Positions 32,977 through 44,141 of a stretch of 64,000 nucleotides of DNA are shown here, one piece after another (the first letter of the stretch is position 1; each line of letters starts with the position of its first letter). The stretch lies in the NCBI GenBank assembly GCA_032718475.1, contig JAUCBJ010006668.1:17339-81338 (forward strand), written 5' to 3'. The notes under the pieces are model-generated. The model saw only the letters and a list, made by a program, of their open reading frames with translations, was not told where the DNA came from and ran no database searches. Source of the stretch: Nemertoderma westbladi. Lineage: Eukaryota > Xenacoelomorpha > Nemertodermatida > Nemertodermatidae. Position numbers and translations under genes: made by a program.

Positions 32977-34162
32977 TGTTCGCGCTTTCAGACCTTTAGC
33001 AGTTTAACCTGCCAAATTTAGGTGTCTTCTAGGTTATAAATCGACTTTAGCCTATGACGAGTATTTGATACACTACATTAGCCGAAGCCAGCCTATGCGC
33101 GACCATTCACCCGCTGGATATACCCGGGAGACTGGATTCGGAAGCTCTGACCTTATTGCGATGTAGGCCTACTGTATTATTCGATTGATCGTTAATATAT
33201 AATCTCTGACCAATATTATTCACTTTCGGGAAATATTAACAGTTCCTTTAGGACGTGGCGCTCTAAGTATGTAAACAGAGTTATGACTTACACTAAACAC
33301 AACGGGATGGCTATTGATTCACGTATAAAGCGCATTCTTTAGGAGATGCTTTGTTATCTTTCACAATCATGCACACTACCGCACAATGCTGCACACCGAT
33401 CTGCCGACATTCACTAATTTTAGTCACATATAAAGAGAACAGCAACCGACACATGTAGTGCCTATGAAATAGCATTAGATTCACTCCAAAACCAATATAA
33501 TGTAAGTCGCAATTGCTATATGTAACCGGTCTCTTACCTTCAGTATATCAAGAAGATTGGGGTTTTATGATTATTTATCGATATTATCCAAATATAATAA
33601 TATTCCATCAACTGATACAATTAATAACCGACAGTAAATAGCAGTAAAATAATGCGGTGTTTGTAGGTGACAATATGATTTGATTTGGCAGTTTGTGAAT
33701 TGTGGTTTGCAGTGATAACAGTTATACGTTTCTATGATCAAAGCCGATCTAATGTTTGGCTAAAGTCTGAAACACAGAATAATTCCAAAGCCGGTGTTCT
33801 GGCATCAGGAAAAAAGGTAAACATAAACCATAATGCATTGCGCGATTTCCCGGAGGTTTCTGTACAAATAAAATGAGAATCGCTCTGATTGGTTGACCGA
33901 ACAAAGAAACAAAGGAAAAGTTACACGTGTACATATCAGCTGATAGATGTCGTCATCTTGAACTACACTGTATCAAGAGTATTTGGCGTATTGCGACATA
34001 AAATTGCTAGTTATGTCCGCTAAAGTACACATACAGAAGAAATGGCTTTTTATGTCCACTAAAACACCGGTACAGTAAGGAAACGGCTTTTTATGTCCGC
34101 TAAAACACCTACAGAGTACTTTGCGGGAAAAATGACTAGCTAATTCCGCAAAAGCCTTTACA
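32977..34162 (-). repeat. 3' LTR of the giant BEL element, 1,186 bp
   Basis: Aligns with 52218-53371 over its whole length; it has 11 bp and 21 bp that are absent from the other LTR. The right part carries three diverged copies of a unit of about 48 bp around TTATGTCCGCTAAA (about 34010-34110). Confidence 0.9.
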
Positions 34163-34175
34163 CCGCTCCCAGAAA

Positions 34176-35546
34176 ATGGGATTTAATTCTATAAAATATA
34201 AAAAATCACAGTTTCTAAAATATAAAAATACTCTAAACTTTAAAAAGAGAGTCAACATAGGAAACGTAGATACTTTCAGCTTCCTTCAACTATTAGATTT
34301 AGTAACCAACCTTCAACTTGAAGTAAAATCATTGAGTAGTACATGTACAAATCTAAAATCTGAAATTTTAACATTGGAATCGAAGTTGGAATATAACACT
34401 GGAACATGCGACTCGAATATGTCAATAAAATGCAGTGATGAACAATCACCAAGACAGATAAACGGAGGCAAAGGGAAAAAAGTAAAGACAAAGGCAAGAA
34501 AAAAGAATACAAAGAATAGGGCTTTTCAAAATATTAACAGTGACAGTGAATCAGAAAATCCCTCACCCAATCATCAGCCATCTAAGGTAAGTGAGATGGA
34601 AGATTGCTCGAGCAAAACTCTTAAAATTCTTGAACAAACTCCCCAGCCAGTCACACCATCTGTGGAGAACCCATCCTCTTTTGAAGAATTGAGTACTAGC
34701 AGCTCTTCTTGGAAAACATACAAAGGGAAAGCAGCAGCAGCACCGACACACATAACAGAGAGTAAAAATAACATAACAATATCAAACAGTTATGGTGAGT
34801 TAGATTGTGAAACTCAGCTTAGTGTCTTGCTCAAACAACAGAATGAACTATTGGGACATTTTCGAACTATATTGAGTGGCTTTAAGGAAATGAGTAACAA
34901 AGAAAATGTCTCAGAAATAACTAAGGACAAAATAGGTAAAATATCTACTCACAGAGATAAACATCAAACCAGTAAGGCATCTCTACCCAAAAGTTATCAT
35001 GTACAAGAAACTGGTAATAATAACATTGAATCGAGTATTCCTAAGAAGTATATACTAGTATCTGGTCTTCCTGCCAACTCCAGCTCACACATTATCTCTA
35101 ACTTCTGTTTTCAACAAACTGGTAAGCACCCAATTAATGTATTGGTCAATAACAGAGGCTATCTCAAGGAAGCCAAAGTAACAATTGAGGCAGCTGACCT
35201 CACAACATATCTACAAGAGAGTATGTGGCCTGGCCAAAATGTGAAAGTGCAAGAAGTTAATAATAATAATATTAATAGTAATAAATATTGTTATTACTAT
35301 CCTGGGCAAAGTACAAACCTCTACAGCAATGATAAGAAATTATTCATACATAGTAGAGTAAACCATGTACAACACAGGAAAGAAGATGTATATTCTGCTG
35401 CAAACGGACAATTTAATATGACACATGGTTGTTTGAAAATATCGAACTCCCTACACAACAACAGAAGAATATGCCTACCAACACCTTACAACCAACATAT
35501 TCAATACCAAAATTATATTCACAGTGTATTGAGACAGTGTTTTTAA
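34176..35546 (+). CDS. LINE ORF1 protein, 456 aa
   Basis: Presumed RNA-binding chaperone of the LINE particle. The N-terminal part is basic and then coiled-coil-like (LLDLVTNLQLEVKSLSSTCT to LESKLEYN, about residues 30-70). A long Lys/Ser/Glu-rich linker follows. Near residue 290 a folded segment, KKYILVSGLPANSSSHIISN, begins a possible RRM-like unit of about 75 aa. The C-terminus is Asn/Tyr/His-rich. There is no zinc knuckle. The start at 34176 is only 14 bp from the LTR end, so the true 5' end and start may be missing. The identification rests mainly on position before an EN/RT ORF. Confidence 0.65.
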   Translation: MGFNSIKYKKSQFLKYKNTLNFKKRVNIGNVDTFSFLQLLDLVTNLQLEVKSLSSTCTNLKSEILTLESKLEYNTGTCDSNMSIKCSDEQSPRQINGGKGKKVKTKARKKNTKNRAFQNINSDSESENPSPNHQPSKVSEMEDCSSKTLKILEQTPQPVTPSVENPSSFEELSTSSSSWKTYKGKAAAAPTHITESKNNITISNSYGELDCETQLSVLLKQQNELLGHFRTILSGFKEMSNKENVSEITKDKIGKISTHRDKHQTSKASLPKSYHVQETGNNNIESSIPKKYILVSGLPANSSSHIISNFCFQQTGKHPINVLVNNRGYLKEAKVTIEAADLTTYLQESMWPGQNVKVQEVNNNNINSNKYCYYYPGQSTNLYSNDKKLFIHSRVNHVQHRKEDVYSAANGQFNMTHGCLKISNSLHNNRRICLPTPYNQHIQYQNYIHSVLRQCF

Positions 35547-38500
35547 ATACAATTTCCCACCCTGCACAGCTATACCACAACAGTGCCATATTTCGGATTA
35601 CAATAGTAGCAAGGGTATAAAAGATGACTCAACTAGTTCAACAATTAATAAGAAATTAAACTCTACAAGACACTTAAAGGTCTTAAGTTTCAACTGTAAA
35701 GGTTACAAACGAAACATTGAATATATTTTTTCACTTGTTCTCACAGAAAATCCAGATATTCTTGTGTTACAAGAACATTGGCTAGGTTCCAGAGAATCAC
35801 TATACTACTTCAACCACAAACGGCTTCCAAAAGGCTACAAGTGTTCATACTCAGTAGCAGATGGTATGTTAAATACAAAAACAAGAGTGCGTGGGGAAGG
35901 GGGAGTAGCCATAATTACCAAAGAAGAAATTTATCAACATTGCTCAAAAATCCATACAGTCAGTGATCGCATAGTTGGACTATCAATTAAAGGCCTGTTT
36001 ACCAAAGATATTGATCTTTTTGGAATATATATGCCTGCCAATTGTGGAGATCCTGAAAATAGGATACACTTCCTCGAAGTCTGTGCTAGCCTGAGTGCAT
36101 CATTACAGGACTCAATAGAAAAAGACTGTGAAATTATTATTGCTGGGGACATAAACTGCAATGTTCTTTCCAATATGCTATATAGTCAAGCTTCCAAAAC
36201 TGGAGACTTTAAATATGTATTTAATGATCATATAATAAAGCCCTTTGGACTCGTAACAGTTAATACAACAAGGCCATCGGGTATCCAACCGGTGTCATAC
36301 AGATTTAAAAATATTTTTGGACAAGTCACTCGATCTTCATTAATAGACCATGTAGTGACATCAGTAAATATCTCTGCCTGCACAGAAACTAACAATGTTC
36401 TTGACCCACAGCCACTTAATAAGTCAGACCACACAGCGGTATGGGTGACGTTCACACTAGATGAATCAGAAAATGTTACCAATACACAAAGCAATAATAT
36501 TTGGAAGAAGAAAAGGTCTCCTGTTTATATGTTCAAAAGAGCAACGAAAGACCAGTTGTGTGAGTACAAAAACTGTGTTACAACTAAATTAAGGGATATA
36601 AACCATAAATATAAAGAATCTGAATATGAGGAAGCTAATGCATCAAATTCAATGTCAAAAACACTAATTGGTGTTCTAAATGATGCTGCAAAGGATAACA
36701 TACCCGTAGTGTACCCACGTAGGCATAAATTTAAACCTGCATATGTTCCTAAACAAGCTGCTGCAAATTGGGGGCAACTAGATAAGCTGAAATCTTTGCA
36801 CAAAACAGGTCAGAAAGTGACAATTGCAGATTTAGAATATAGAAGGCTAAAGAGTCGCTTAGAACAAAATGCATACTGGGAGCATATCCGTAACTTAACA
36901 GATTCTTGCAAATCAAATCGCACTAAGTTTTGGAATCTGCTTAAGGCAGAAGGAAACACAAGCATGTCAGATGTCAATGCGAATAATCTGGTAAACCATT
37001 ATAATAAATGTTTCAATCCAAAGGAAATTGGGGAACAAACTTGGCATCCCAATGAGAAGACAACAGCAGATGCCTTGGGACATATTAAAGCATTTTCCTC
37101 AGCCGATGTAGACACTGCTATCCGCAAACTGAACATGGGTAAAGCAGCAGATAGTCACAACCTAGTTTCTGAACATCTAAGGGCTAGCCTCTCAGAAGAG
37201 CTATGTTCTTATCTTGCCTCTCTATACAATACCATTCACAGATTAAAGTCATTCCCAGATGTTCTAACAACTAGCCTTCTTCTACCTCAACTAAAAAGTG
37301 GAAATCGAGACATTTATAAAAATGGGAGCTACAGAGGTATCTCCGTTATATCCGTGCTGGCGAAAATCTGGGAAATAATGGTAGCAGATGACATAAAACG
37401 AATTGACACAAGTCCACTACAAATGGGATATAAATCTGGTCATGGAACAGATATACCATACATGTTAGCTAACAAATTACTCTAAGCACTTTAACAGGGA
37501 AGGTTCGAACGTTTATATAGTATCTCTTGATCTAACAAGTGCATTTGACACAGTAAACTACAAAAAACTGTTTGAAAAGTTGGAAAATACAAATATTGAT
37601 AAATCAATTCTGATAACGTTATATTCCTATTATATAAACTCGTGCGCGCTGATCTCAATTAATGGGAACATTACTAGGGAGTCAATCCACTTGAAATGTG
37701 GCGTCAGACAAGGTGGGGTATTGTCTCCCATCTTATTTAATATATATTTATCCGACTTATTTAACGAGCTTGAAATGTCTGGTATGGGATTACACATTAA
37801 CAAAGAAGCTTATCCAGCTATAAGTTATGCTGACGATATACTTCTTATGGCGAACCTAAAGAGTGACATCCATGAGATAATGGCGATCTGCAAAACATAT
37901 TTTTCAGCCCACAACCTAGTTCTAAACTCTAAGAAGTCGTGGTATGTAATAAGTAAAACAAAATCATGTTATAACGAATATAATGGAAATCTAGTCTTAA
38001 GTGATGGCATAGTTATCCCAACAGCTGAATCTTGTAATTTCTTAGGTCTTCCATTACCAGCAACGAACCGAAATATCAGAGACCACTTTGTTAAGAAAAT
38101 ATGGAGTAATGTATCTACAATGAAAAATCGTGGGTTGACAGTTGATTCCGTACCACTAGATATAACAACAATGATATGGAAAGCGATTCTTATCCCATCA
38201 GCTTTGTATGGAGCTGCCGCTATTCCATTGGCAATGTTAGAAGAACTCGATAGATATTGGAGGAAAGCAATGCGCTGTGTTTTACACGTAGGGAATTATG
38301 TATCTGATAATACATTATTATTACTATTTGGTTCTCAAGGACTAGGCAACTTAGTACACCATGCATACTGCCGTACAATTTATGCAGCTTTCAACTGTAA
38401 TAACAGAAAAGTAACTTATCTGTTTAGTCATGTGCTAACTCGGCACATGACTAGCCAAATTAAAGATAATATGTATGATGATTATGCAGTGGGATCTTTT

Positions 38501-38704
38501 AAATATACTACACCTAGTTTACCATATCTCTGTTGCCACCGATATGATATTAAAGCAGTTCTAAAAAGTCAACAGTATCCAGAATTTACCTACCGTGATC
38601 AGTTCAACAAGATCCTCATAAACTCCATCCTAAATGATGTTGAAACAAGTATATCATTGAAAAGGCAGTGTATCCTTGATTATTATGATAAAAACTGGGT
38701 TTAA
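35533..38704 (+). pseudogene. LINE ORF2, endonuclease and reverse transcriptase, one frameshift
   Basis: The frame is open from 35533, so it overlaps the end of ORF1 by 14 bp with no early ATG. That suggests translational coupling or frameshifting. The endonuclease reads LKVLSFNCKGYKRN, LVLQEHW, AGDINCN, SLIDHVVTS and KSDHTAVWV. RT blocks: YKNGSYRGISVISVLAKIWE, then a 1-nt frameshift near 37,480 that creates a TAA at 37483-37485, then VSLDLTSAFDTV, GVRQGGVLSPILF and SYADDILLM. The C-terminus includes IPSALYGAAAIPLAM. The single break makes this copy inactive as read, unless it is a sequencing error. Confidence 0.82.
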
Positions 38705-38713
38705 CTTTAAGGA

Positions 38714-38730
38714 GGGGGGGGGGGGGGGGG
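38714..38730 (+). repeat. G17 run in the LINE 3' UTR
   Basis: Seventeen G about 10 bp past the ORF2 stop. Several LINE families carry G-rich 3' UTR tracts thought to form quadruplexes. Confidence 0.7.
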
Positions 38731-38993
38731 TGCTTTACGTCTCGGAGAGACCTCCAGGTTTTGAAGGATTAATATTAAGTACGACACAATATTTTTAATT
38801 TGTATTGAATATGCTGTAATTGTGTTTCTCTTTCTTTGAGATGGTTCTTGTAATAAAATTTTTTCTTATATATTTGTGTGTATGACCATTTTATATATAC
38901 TTTTATTATTTGAGACCTCTATATATTGAATATATAATCTAGCCACCGGGGCGCAAGCCGGGAATGAAATTGAAATTGAAATTGAATAAACAA

Positions 38994-40604
38994 TTAGTCT
39001 TTCTTGCGAGGACGGCGTTTACGCAGTTTTTTGAGGCTAGCAAAAGTCCTTTTCTCTTTGGGGCGAGCCACTTTACTAGGAGGGCTATAACTCCTGGGTG
39101 AAGGGTGCAATACAATTGCATCAGAAGGTTTAGGATTACGGTCGGTGTATCCGCCGGTCGAGGTACCTGGTTGATCGATATCAACTTCAGTGGAGCGAGG
39201 TCTAACGGCCTTTAGGGCGCGTCTTAGGACAGCAGCTCCTACTGGTCCCTGATGAGTCGTCTGAACGATAGCGGTAGGCGGACCGTGAGTGGTGAGAAAC
39301 TTCCTCGGTTTAATGGTTCTTTCCAGCTCGCATTCTCGGGCTCGATATTCGTAGGGCCGTCGATGTACTTCCTGTAACTCAGGATGCGAGTTGATGAACA
39401 AATCGCCATACTCCGGGTCTTGACGGATGAAATTGATCAAATGGTATGAATTAATATCGTTAGGATTGATGTTCCTGAGATATTTTCGAACAAATTTGGT
39501 GGAAATACACTCACCAACACGCTTCATTAGTTCGTAACTCGGTGTGTGTGTTTTTTGTTCAACAGAAGCGAATAGATAAGGATGGAACGCGTAAACTCCT
39601 TCGTAGGCGCGTCCAGGGTAATAGCGATGGCGTGACTCACAATGTAAATCCGCATTCGCTTCCCAAGCTCGGATGTAGCGCAGGGTAATCATCTCATCTA
39701 CGCTTTCCAGATCGCGGTTAAAAGGGCAATTAAAACTGGCATGTCCTTTAAGTTGACAATGGTGGCATTGAGTCATAAATTGGGGGCAGACTGCAAAAAT
39801 GTGCGAGTTATTGAGTCTGCAATACGCACAATAGATCTCCATCATCGGTTGTTCTTGGAAATAGGAGCAGGGTACGTCTGAGTCCATAGGGGTGAAATGA
39901 TCTCTCGATGCGCATAATCGGCAACGTTTTCGAGAAACATAGTTGGCGTGCCGATAATCGTATGCGGTGAGACATTGTGGACCTTGATACCATTCCAAGA
40001 CGTAGTCGTTATCGCTGCTCCGGGGCACTGTAGGCTGAATCTCCTCAGATTCTAAGCAAATCGGTTCGTCTTCCAATTGCATACTTGAGGTAGGTGCGGC
40101 TGTCTCCTCAAGCGAACCCACTGTCTGAACTTCCACGACAGAATAACCCGTGGATATTAGAGGTCTTTGTATAACAGATGAATGTAAGTTCTGTATACAA
40201 ACGTCCTTGAAAATGGCGAATCCCGCGCTGTCTAGCTTCTCAGCAGCTGAGTCTCTTAGGCTGAGCTTGGTCAGAGCGCGGTCCTTGAACTGACTATCGA
40301 CGTTACGGAATAAAACCATTTCCCTTTCGGTGTCTACATCGTCCGTATCGTGTAAATCGATAGGATGGCCAGTAGTTAAGAAGTCCATATACGTACCATT
40401 ACGATGCGTATAGCGAGCGGTGAATTTTCTATAGTCCAATTCACGCGTAAGTTGCTCCTGGGACATTGGCGGTTCGATATAACGACCATCGTCCTCCGTA
40501 GTAGTTGGACCAGCGTCGCCGCGTATAAAGCTATCAACAAACGCTTGTAAAGGTAGAGTATATCGCTCCCTGATACCAAGATCATCTTCTATCAACTCAG
40601 TCAT
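38994..40604 (-). CDS. Accessory zinc-knuckle protein of the giant BEL element, 536 aa
   Basis: Intact ORF located after pol, where some LTR elements carry env. It has no signal peptide or membrane segment, so it is not an envelope protein. The first 200 residues are acidic and polar. Then come three Cys/His clusters: C228-x2-C231-x4-H236, C259-x2-C262-x5-H268-x4-C273, and C280-x2-C283-x4-H288-x4-C293. The last is a perfect retroviral-type CX2CX4HX4C knuckle. A helical, Tyr/Arg-rich middle follows, and the C-terminus is strongly basic (KKLRKRRPRKKD). Nucleic-acid binding is a fair inference; the role is unknown (nucleocapsid-like, RNA export, or regulator). It is open while the neighbouring gag-pol is broken. 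The ATG at 40604 is about 1.6 kb from the pol stop, so a spliced or separate mRNA would be needed. Confidence 0.7.
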   Translation of the reverse strand: MTELIEDDLGIRERYTLPLQAFVDSFIRGDAGPTTTEDDGRYIEPPMSQEQLTRELDYRKFTARYTHRNGTYMDFLTTGHPIDLHDTDDVDTEREMVLFRNVDSQFKDRALTKLSLRDSAAEKLDSAGFAIFKDVCIQNLHSSVIQRPLISTGYSVVEVQTVGSLEETAAPTSSMQLEDEPICLESEEIQPTVPRSSDNDYVLEWYQGPQCLTAYDYRHANYVSRKRCRLCASRDHFTPMDSDVPCSYFQEQPMMEIYCAYCRLNNSHIFAVCPQFMTQCHHCQLKGHASFNCPFNRDLESVDEMITLRYIRAWEANADLHCESRHRYYPGRAYEGVYAFHPYLFASVEQKTHTPSYELMKRVGECISTKFVRKYLRNINPNDINSYHLINFIRQDPEYGDLFINSHPELQEVHRRPYEYRARECELERTIKPRKFLTTHGPPTAIVQTTHQGPVGAAVLRRALKAVRPRSTEVDIDQPGTSTGGYTDRNPKPSDAIVLHPSPRSYSPPSKVARPKEKRTFASLKKLRKRRPRKKD

Positions 40605-42245
40605 ATCTGCTATATGAGTTTATTAATATTATAATAAGTTTATATTTAGGCTAGCGGGCGTCGCTGCCTACCCCTCTCTGCCCCCGGACAGTGCAAGATC
40701 CTCAGCGCCGATGTACCGTCGTCGCTGTGTTTTTCGCCAACGTAGTAGCTACACAACGACAACGATAACCGGCACAAGTCACTCCACTGTCCGTCCCAAA
40801 GGCTTAGATTTACTTCAGGTTCTTGCTGCAGAGTTAGGGCTACTTTCACAATTGTGACTCGCTACTGTAAACACACTTTAATAGTAACATTCACCTATAA
40901 ATGCACAAATTCCACACAACTGTCACAAATTGTACACATTCGGGCCATTTGTCCGTTAGTCAGTGCCTTCCAGAATGCCTCGTTATTATTATGTATCCTT
41001 GGATACTAGCAGTGTGCTATTTATTCCCTATGCTATTCAATGGGGCAAGCTTTCTATTGTTCTTTTAACTCACTTCTAATTCTAGCGTGGTTGTTGCTAT
41101 GGTGACATTATGGAAAGCTAGCGGTAGAATTAGGGTAATTCTCATGCATACAGATCTGGGATGCTATTTAATAGTAATTCTTTAATTGTCAATATCCCCT
41201 TTATACATGATTTTATGAATTTTATCGGCTATTGACTATATATTGGAGATTCTCGCACACTAATACACTTAATAGGGTGAATCTCCGCTCCCATGATCTA
41301 TTAATTTATGGAATTTTGGGAATGTTATAAATTGTATAAAAATGACAATTTATCAAATTCATTAAAAGATGAATGTAAATTTATTCCCGTAAATTTTATC
41401 ATTTAATATTAAATAGACACAATTTTATTCCAGAGCATTTCTGGGGACTGGGATCCTTGATTCTAGGAAATTGGTCTTTTTAAGAGTATCGGTAAGTGCT
41501 ACGATATCTTAATAGACTAGAATTTTAAAGGATCTAAAATTTGATGGATTTTATAAATATTAATAGTTAATATTTAGGATGGGCACCAGTTCAGTCCAGA
41601 ACTGGTCTGGGGACGTTAACCACTGATTCTAGAATTTTGTCTTTCAAGTATATCGGTGGGTGCCGCGATATCTTAATCGACTAGAATTACAGATGGTCAA
41701 AGGGTTTAACAGATTTATTTTGCGTTTTACGCTACGGTTAAAGGGACATCACGCTACTATATGTATTATTTAATATACGGTATGAGAGCAATATCGCAAG
41801 AAGCAATGTCAGTGAGAAGAGGCAAGTCGTTTCCAAGGTCTACCCAGAGCTTGGTTTAGCCGAGACACGAGGATCTGAATTTTGCATTCCTAATACTCTA
41901 CTTACCAATAATACTTGAATATAGTAGGAGCTTTATTGTACTTTAATAAGTACGGACATTTCATCTTACTGTAGTCACGTATTTATAATGTACTACGGAC
42001 AGTAAGGAAAGAGAAAAAAGAATTATTTCTCGCCGTCGCACTAAATATATAATATAATAAGTAATTAAGTAATGAACGAGAATATATATATGGCACTAAT
42101 CTACTAAATAATCGCTATAATAACATTCTACTAAATAAAATTAAAGAAAACGATTATAATAAAATTACATAATAATACATACATAAATATAAAAATAATG
42201 AAACAAACATAAAATAATATAGTCACACACCCACTCCAGACGCTG
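40605..42245. other. Non-coding spacer between pol and the accessory ORF
   Basis: It contains a duplicated unit of about 165 bp (about 41443-41525 and 41607-41687, sharing CTGGGGAC, GATATCTTAAT and GACTAGAAT) and a small hairpin, ACCAGTTC/GAACTGGT (41585-41606). It may hold the splice acceptor or promoter for the accessory ORF, but none can be fixed by eye. Confidence 0.5.
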
Positions 42246-44141
42246 TTACGTTGGGGAGTCCCTAGATGTTTGTTGGATTAGGGAGGTGGTCGTGGGAAGA
42301 GTATCTTGCCTTCCATAGTTTCCGGAGAGTTCTCGGTCTCTTTCCAGTAAACATAAACGACCAACTGGGCGATTGAGCTGCTGCGTCTCGAAGACAATTC
42401 CCGGTTTCTTAAAGTTACGTCGCATGACGACGAGTTCTACCGATCGCACGAAACCATCATCCGAGATATGAGTCTCGATGATACAACCTGTCTGCCATCG
42501 CTTACGTGGAAGATCTAAATCCACAATAAGGACCATGTCTCCAGCGCTGACGTTTTCTTGCTGTGCAAACCACTTAGTTCGAAGTTGTAGCGTGGGCAGA
42601 TAATGTTTTTCGAAATGGTCAGCGAAACGACGGGATAACAACTGCATAAGTTGCCAAGTTTGCCGGCAGTATTCGTCTCCGTCTGTGATTTCCTATCATG
42701 GGAGCATGGCTACAGGTTTCTTCAGTAGGAAGTGCCCGGGTGTTAGCGCTTCCAGGGAATCGGGACTCGATGAGACTGGCATAAGCCGTCTCTCGTTGAG
42801 ATAGGCGGCGATTTCCTCCATTAACGTCCGCAAAAGTTCGTCGGTGAGATACGCGCAGCACGGCACTATAAAGTGAAAGGCGGTCTTAACGCTCCTGATT
42901 AATCTCTCCCAACTTCCTCCCCACCAAGGGGCGTCGGCGGTGTTGAAGGTCCAGCTAGACGCTGTTACCCTTAGCTGATCGTCCACCTGTCTTTGGTTCC
43001 AATCTTTGACGTAAGCTTTGATTTCATTGTTGGCACCAATGAAGTTCGTTCCCTTATCAGATCTCATCGTGTTACTAGTTCCAAAGCGAGCGATCTGTCA
43101 TCGTAAGCTCAATAGGAAGCTGTTGGTAGATAAATCGTTCACCATATCGAGATGGATAGCTCTACAAGTCATACAAACAAAGATGACACACCATCTCTTG
43201 ACTATGGTCCTAGCACGATATACTTCAATAGGGCCAAGTAAATCTACACCGGTATTAGTAAAGGGTGGTTCATAGAAGCTTACTCGTTCCCTAGGTAATT
43301 CTGCCTCTCGCTGTGTTAAAGGCCTACTGAATGCTTTCCTACAGGGTATGCAGTTTCTAAGAACTTGGTTCAGAGCTCTACGGGGTTTATAAAAATAATA
43401 GTGAGTTCGAATTTCGCTAAGAACTCGTTCTCTACCAGCATGATAAAGTTTGCTGTGAATATCTACAATCATCTTGATTTGTATTTCAAGATTTCTAATG
43501 AGTATGGGAAACTTAGTGTCAAAGGATAATGAAGCGTTAGTTAGTCTTCCTCCAACACGTATTAACCCATCTATCATTGTGCTAGAGAAACGATCCCTTA
43601 AGCGCATCTGTGGATTTCTCAACAACAGGAAATACTTATCGGAATCCTCATAGCATTGCAGGAGTCTCAGTATCTGCTTATTGGTTTCTTCATGCTCCTG
43701 GTAACTGATCTTCTCCTTCAGAAACCTGTCGGATATCTTGTATTTGGGAAGATCTTTAACAACATGGACCTGCGCAGATGTCAGTGGAGCGGTATCACTA
43801 GTGGTCTTCGTCCTGGAGTAGTGATGATGAAAACATCGCTTTAAATATGTAACGGCCTTACAGAGCCGATTCCAGGAACTATAATGATGTATCGCTCTCT
43901 GCAGGAGAGGTGAGAGTCCTTGCGAGACGTCTGGTATTCCAGATTTCCAATCCCTCTCTCTGATTTCCACAACAGACTTATTTGTGGATGTGGGTTTCGG
44001 ATCCAAAGCGTCATCTCCGGAAGTGTGTAGTACAGACAGATCTATCACAGGTTTAAATAACTTCGATTTACTCGCCCGGGTTTTAGGTTTGACTTTAATC
44101 CTGTCTAATCTTCGCCGTAGTAAGATGAGGAGGCCATTCAT
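42246..44141 (-). pseudogene. pol: Integrase part of the giant BEL pol, three stops
   Basis: Inserts element DNA into the genome. It overlaps the RT frame by 47 bp in another frame (a frameshift at about 44,095-44,141). It contains the zinc finger (H-x-AGRERVLSEIRTHYYF to CIPCRKAF), then GVDLLGP with the first catalytic Asp. A TGA at 43098-43100 follows, then SDKGTNFIG (second Asp) and WWGGSWERLIRSVK (Glu). Next come a TGA-TAG pair at 42693-42698 and the DUF5641-type C-terminal domain (VSAGDMVLIVDLDLPRKRW). The three pieces from 44141 to 42246 share one frame, so the breaks there are simple nonsense changes. The protein is dead as encoded. Confidence 0.85.

Larger units (their letters stand above)
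34165..38990 (+). mobile_element. Two-ORF LINE inside the giant BEL element
   Basis: ORF1 (34176-35546), endonuclease/RT ORF2 (about 35533-38704), a 3' UTR with a G17 run, and an end of (ATTGAA)n followed by TAAAC at about 38965-38990. It lies in the opposite direction to the host element. Its left end is within about 15 bp of the LTR and its right end within a few bases of the accessory ORF stop. No target duplication is obvious. Clade not assigned; RT blocks CGVRQGGVLSPILFNIY and SYADDILLM suggest an L1/Tx1- or Jockey/I-like relative. Confidence 0.75.

Noticed and set aside
33685-33876. 63-aa ORF also found at 52894-53085
   Set aside because: Lies within both LTRs of the giant element; no recognised domain.
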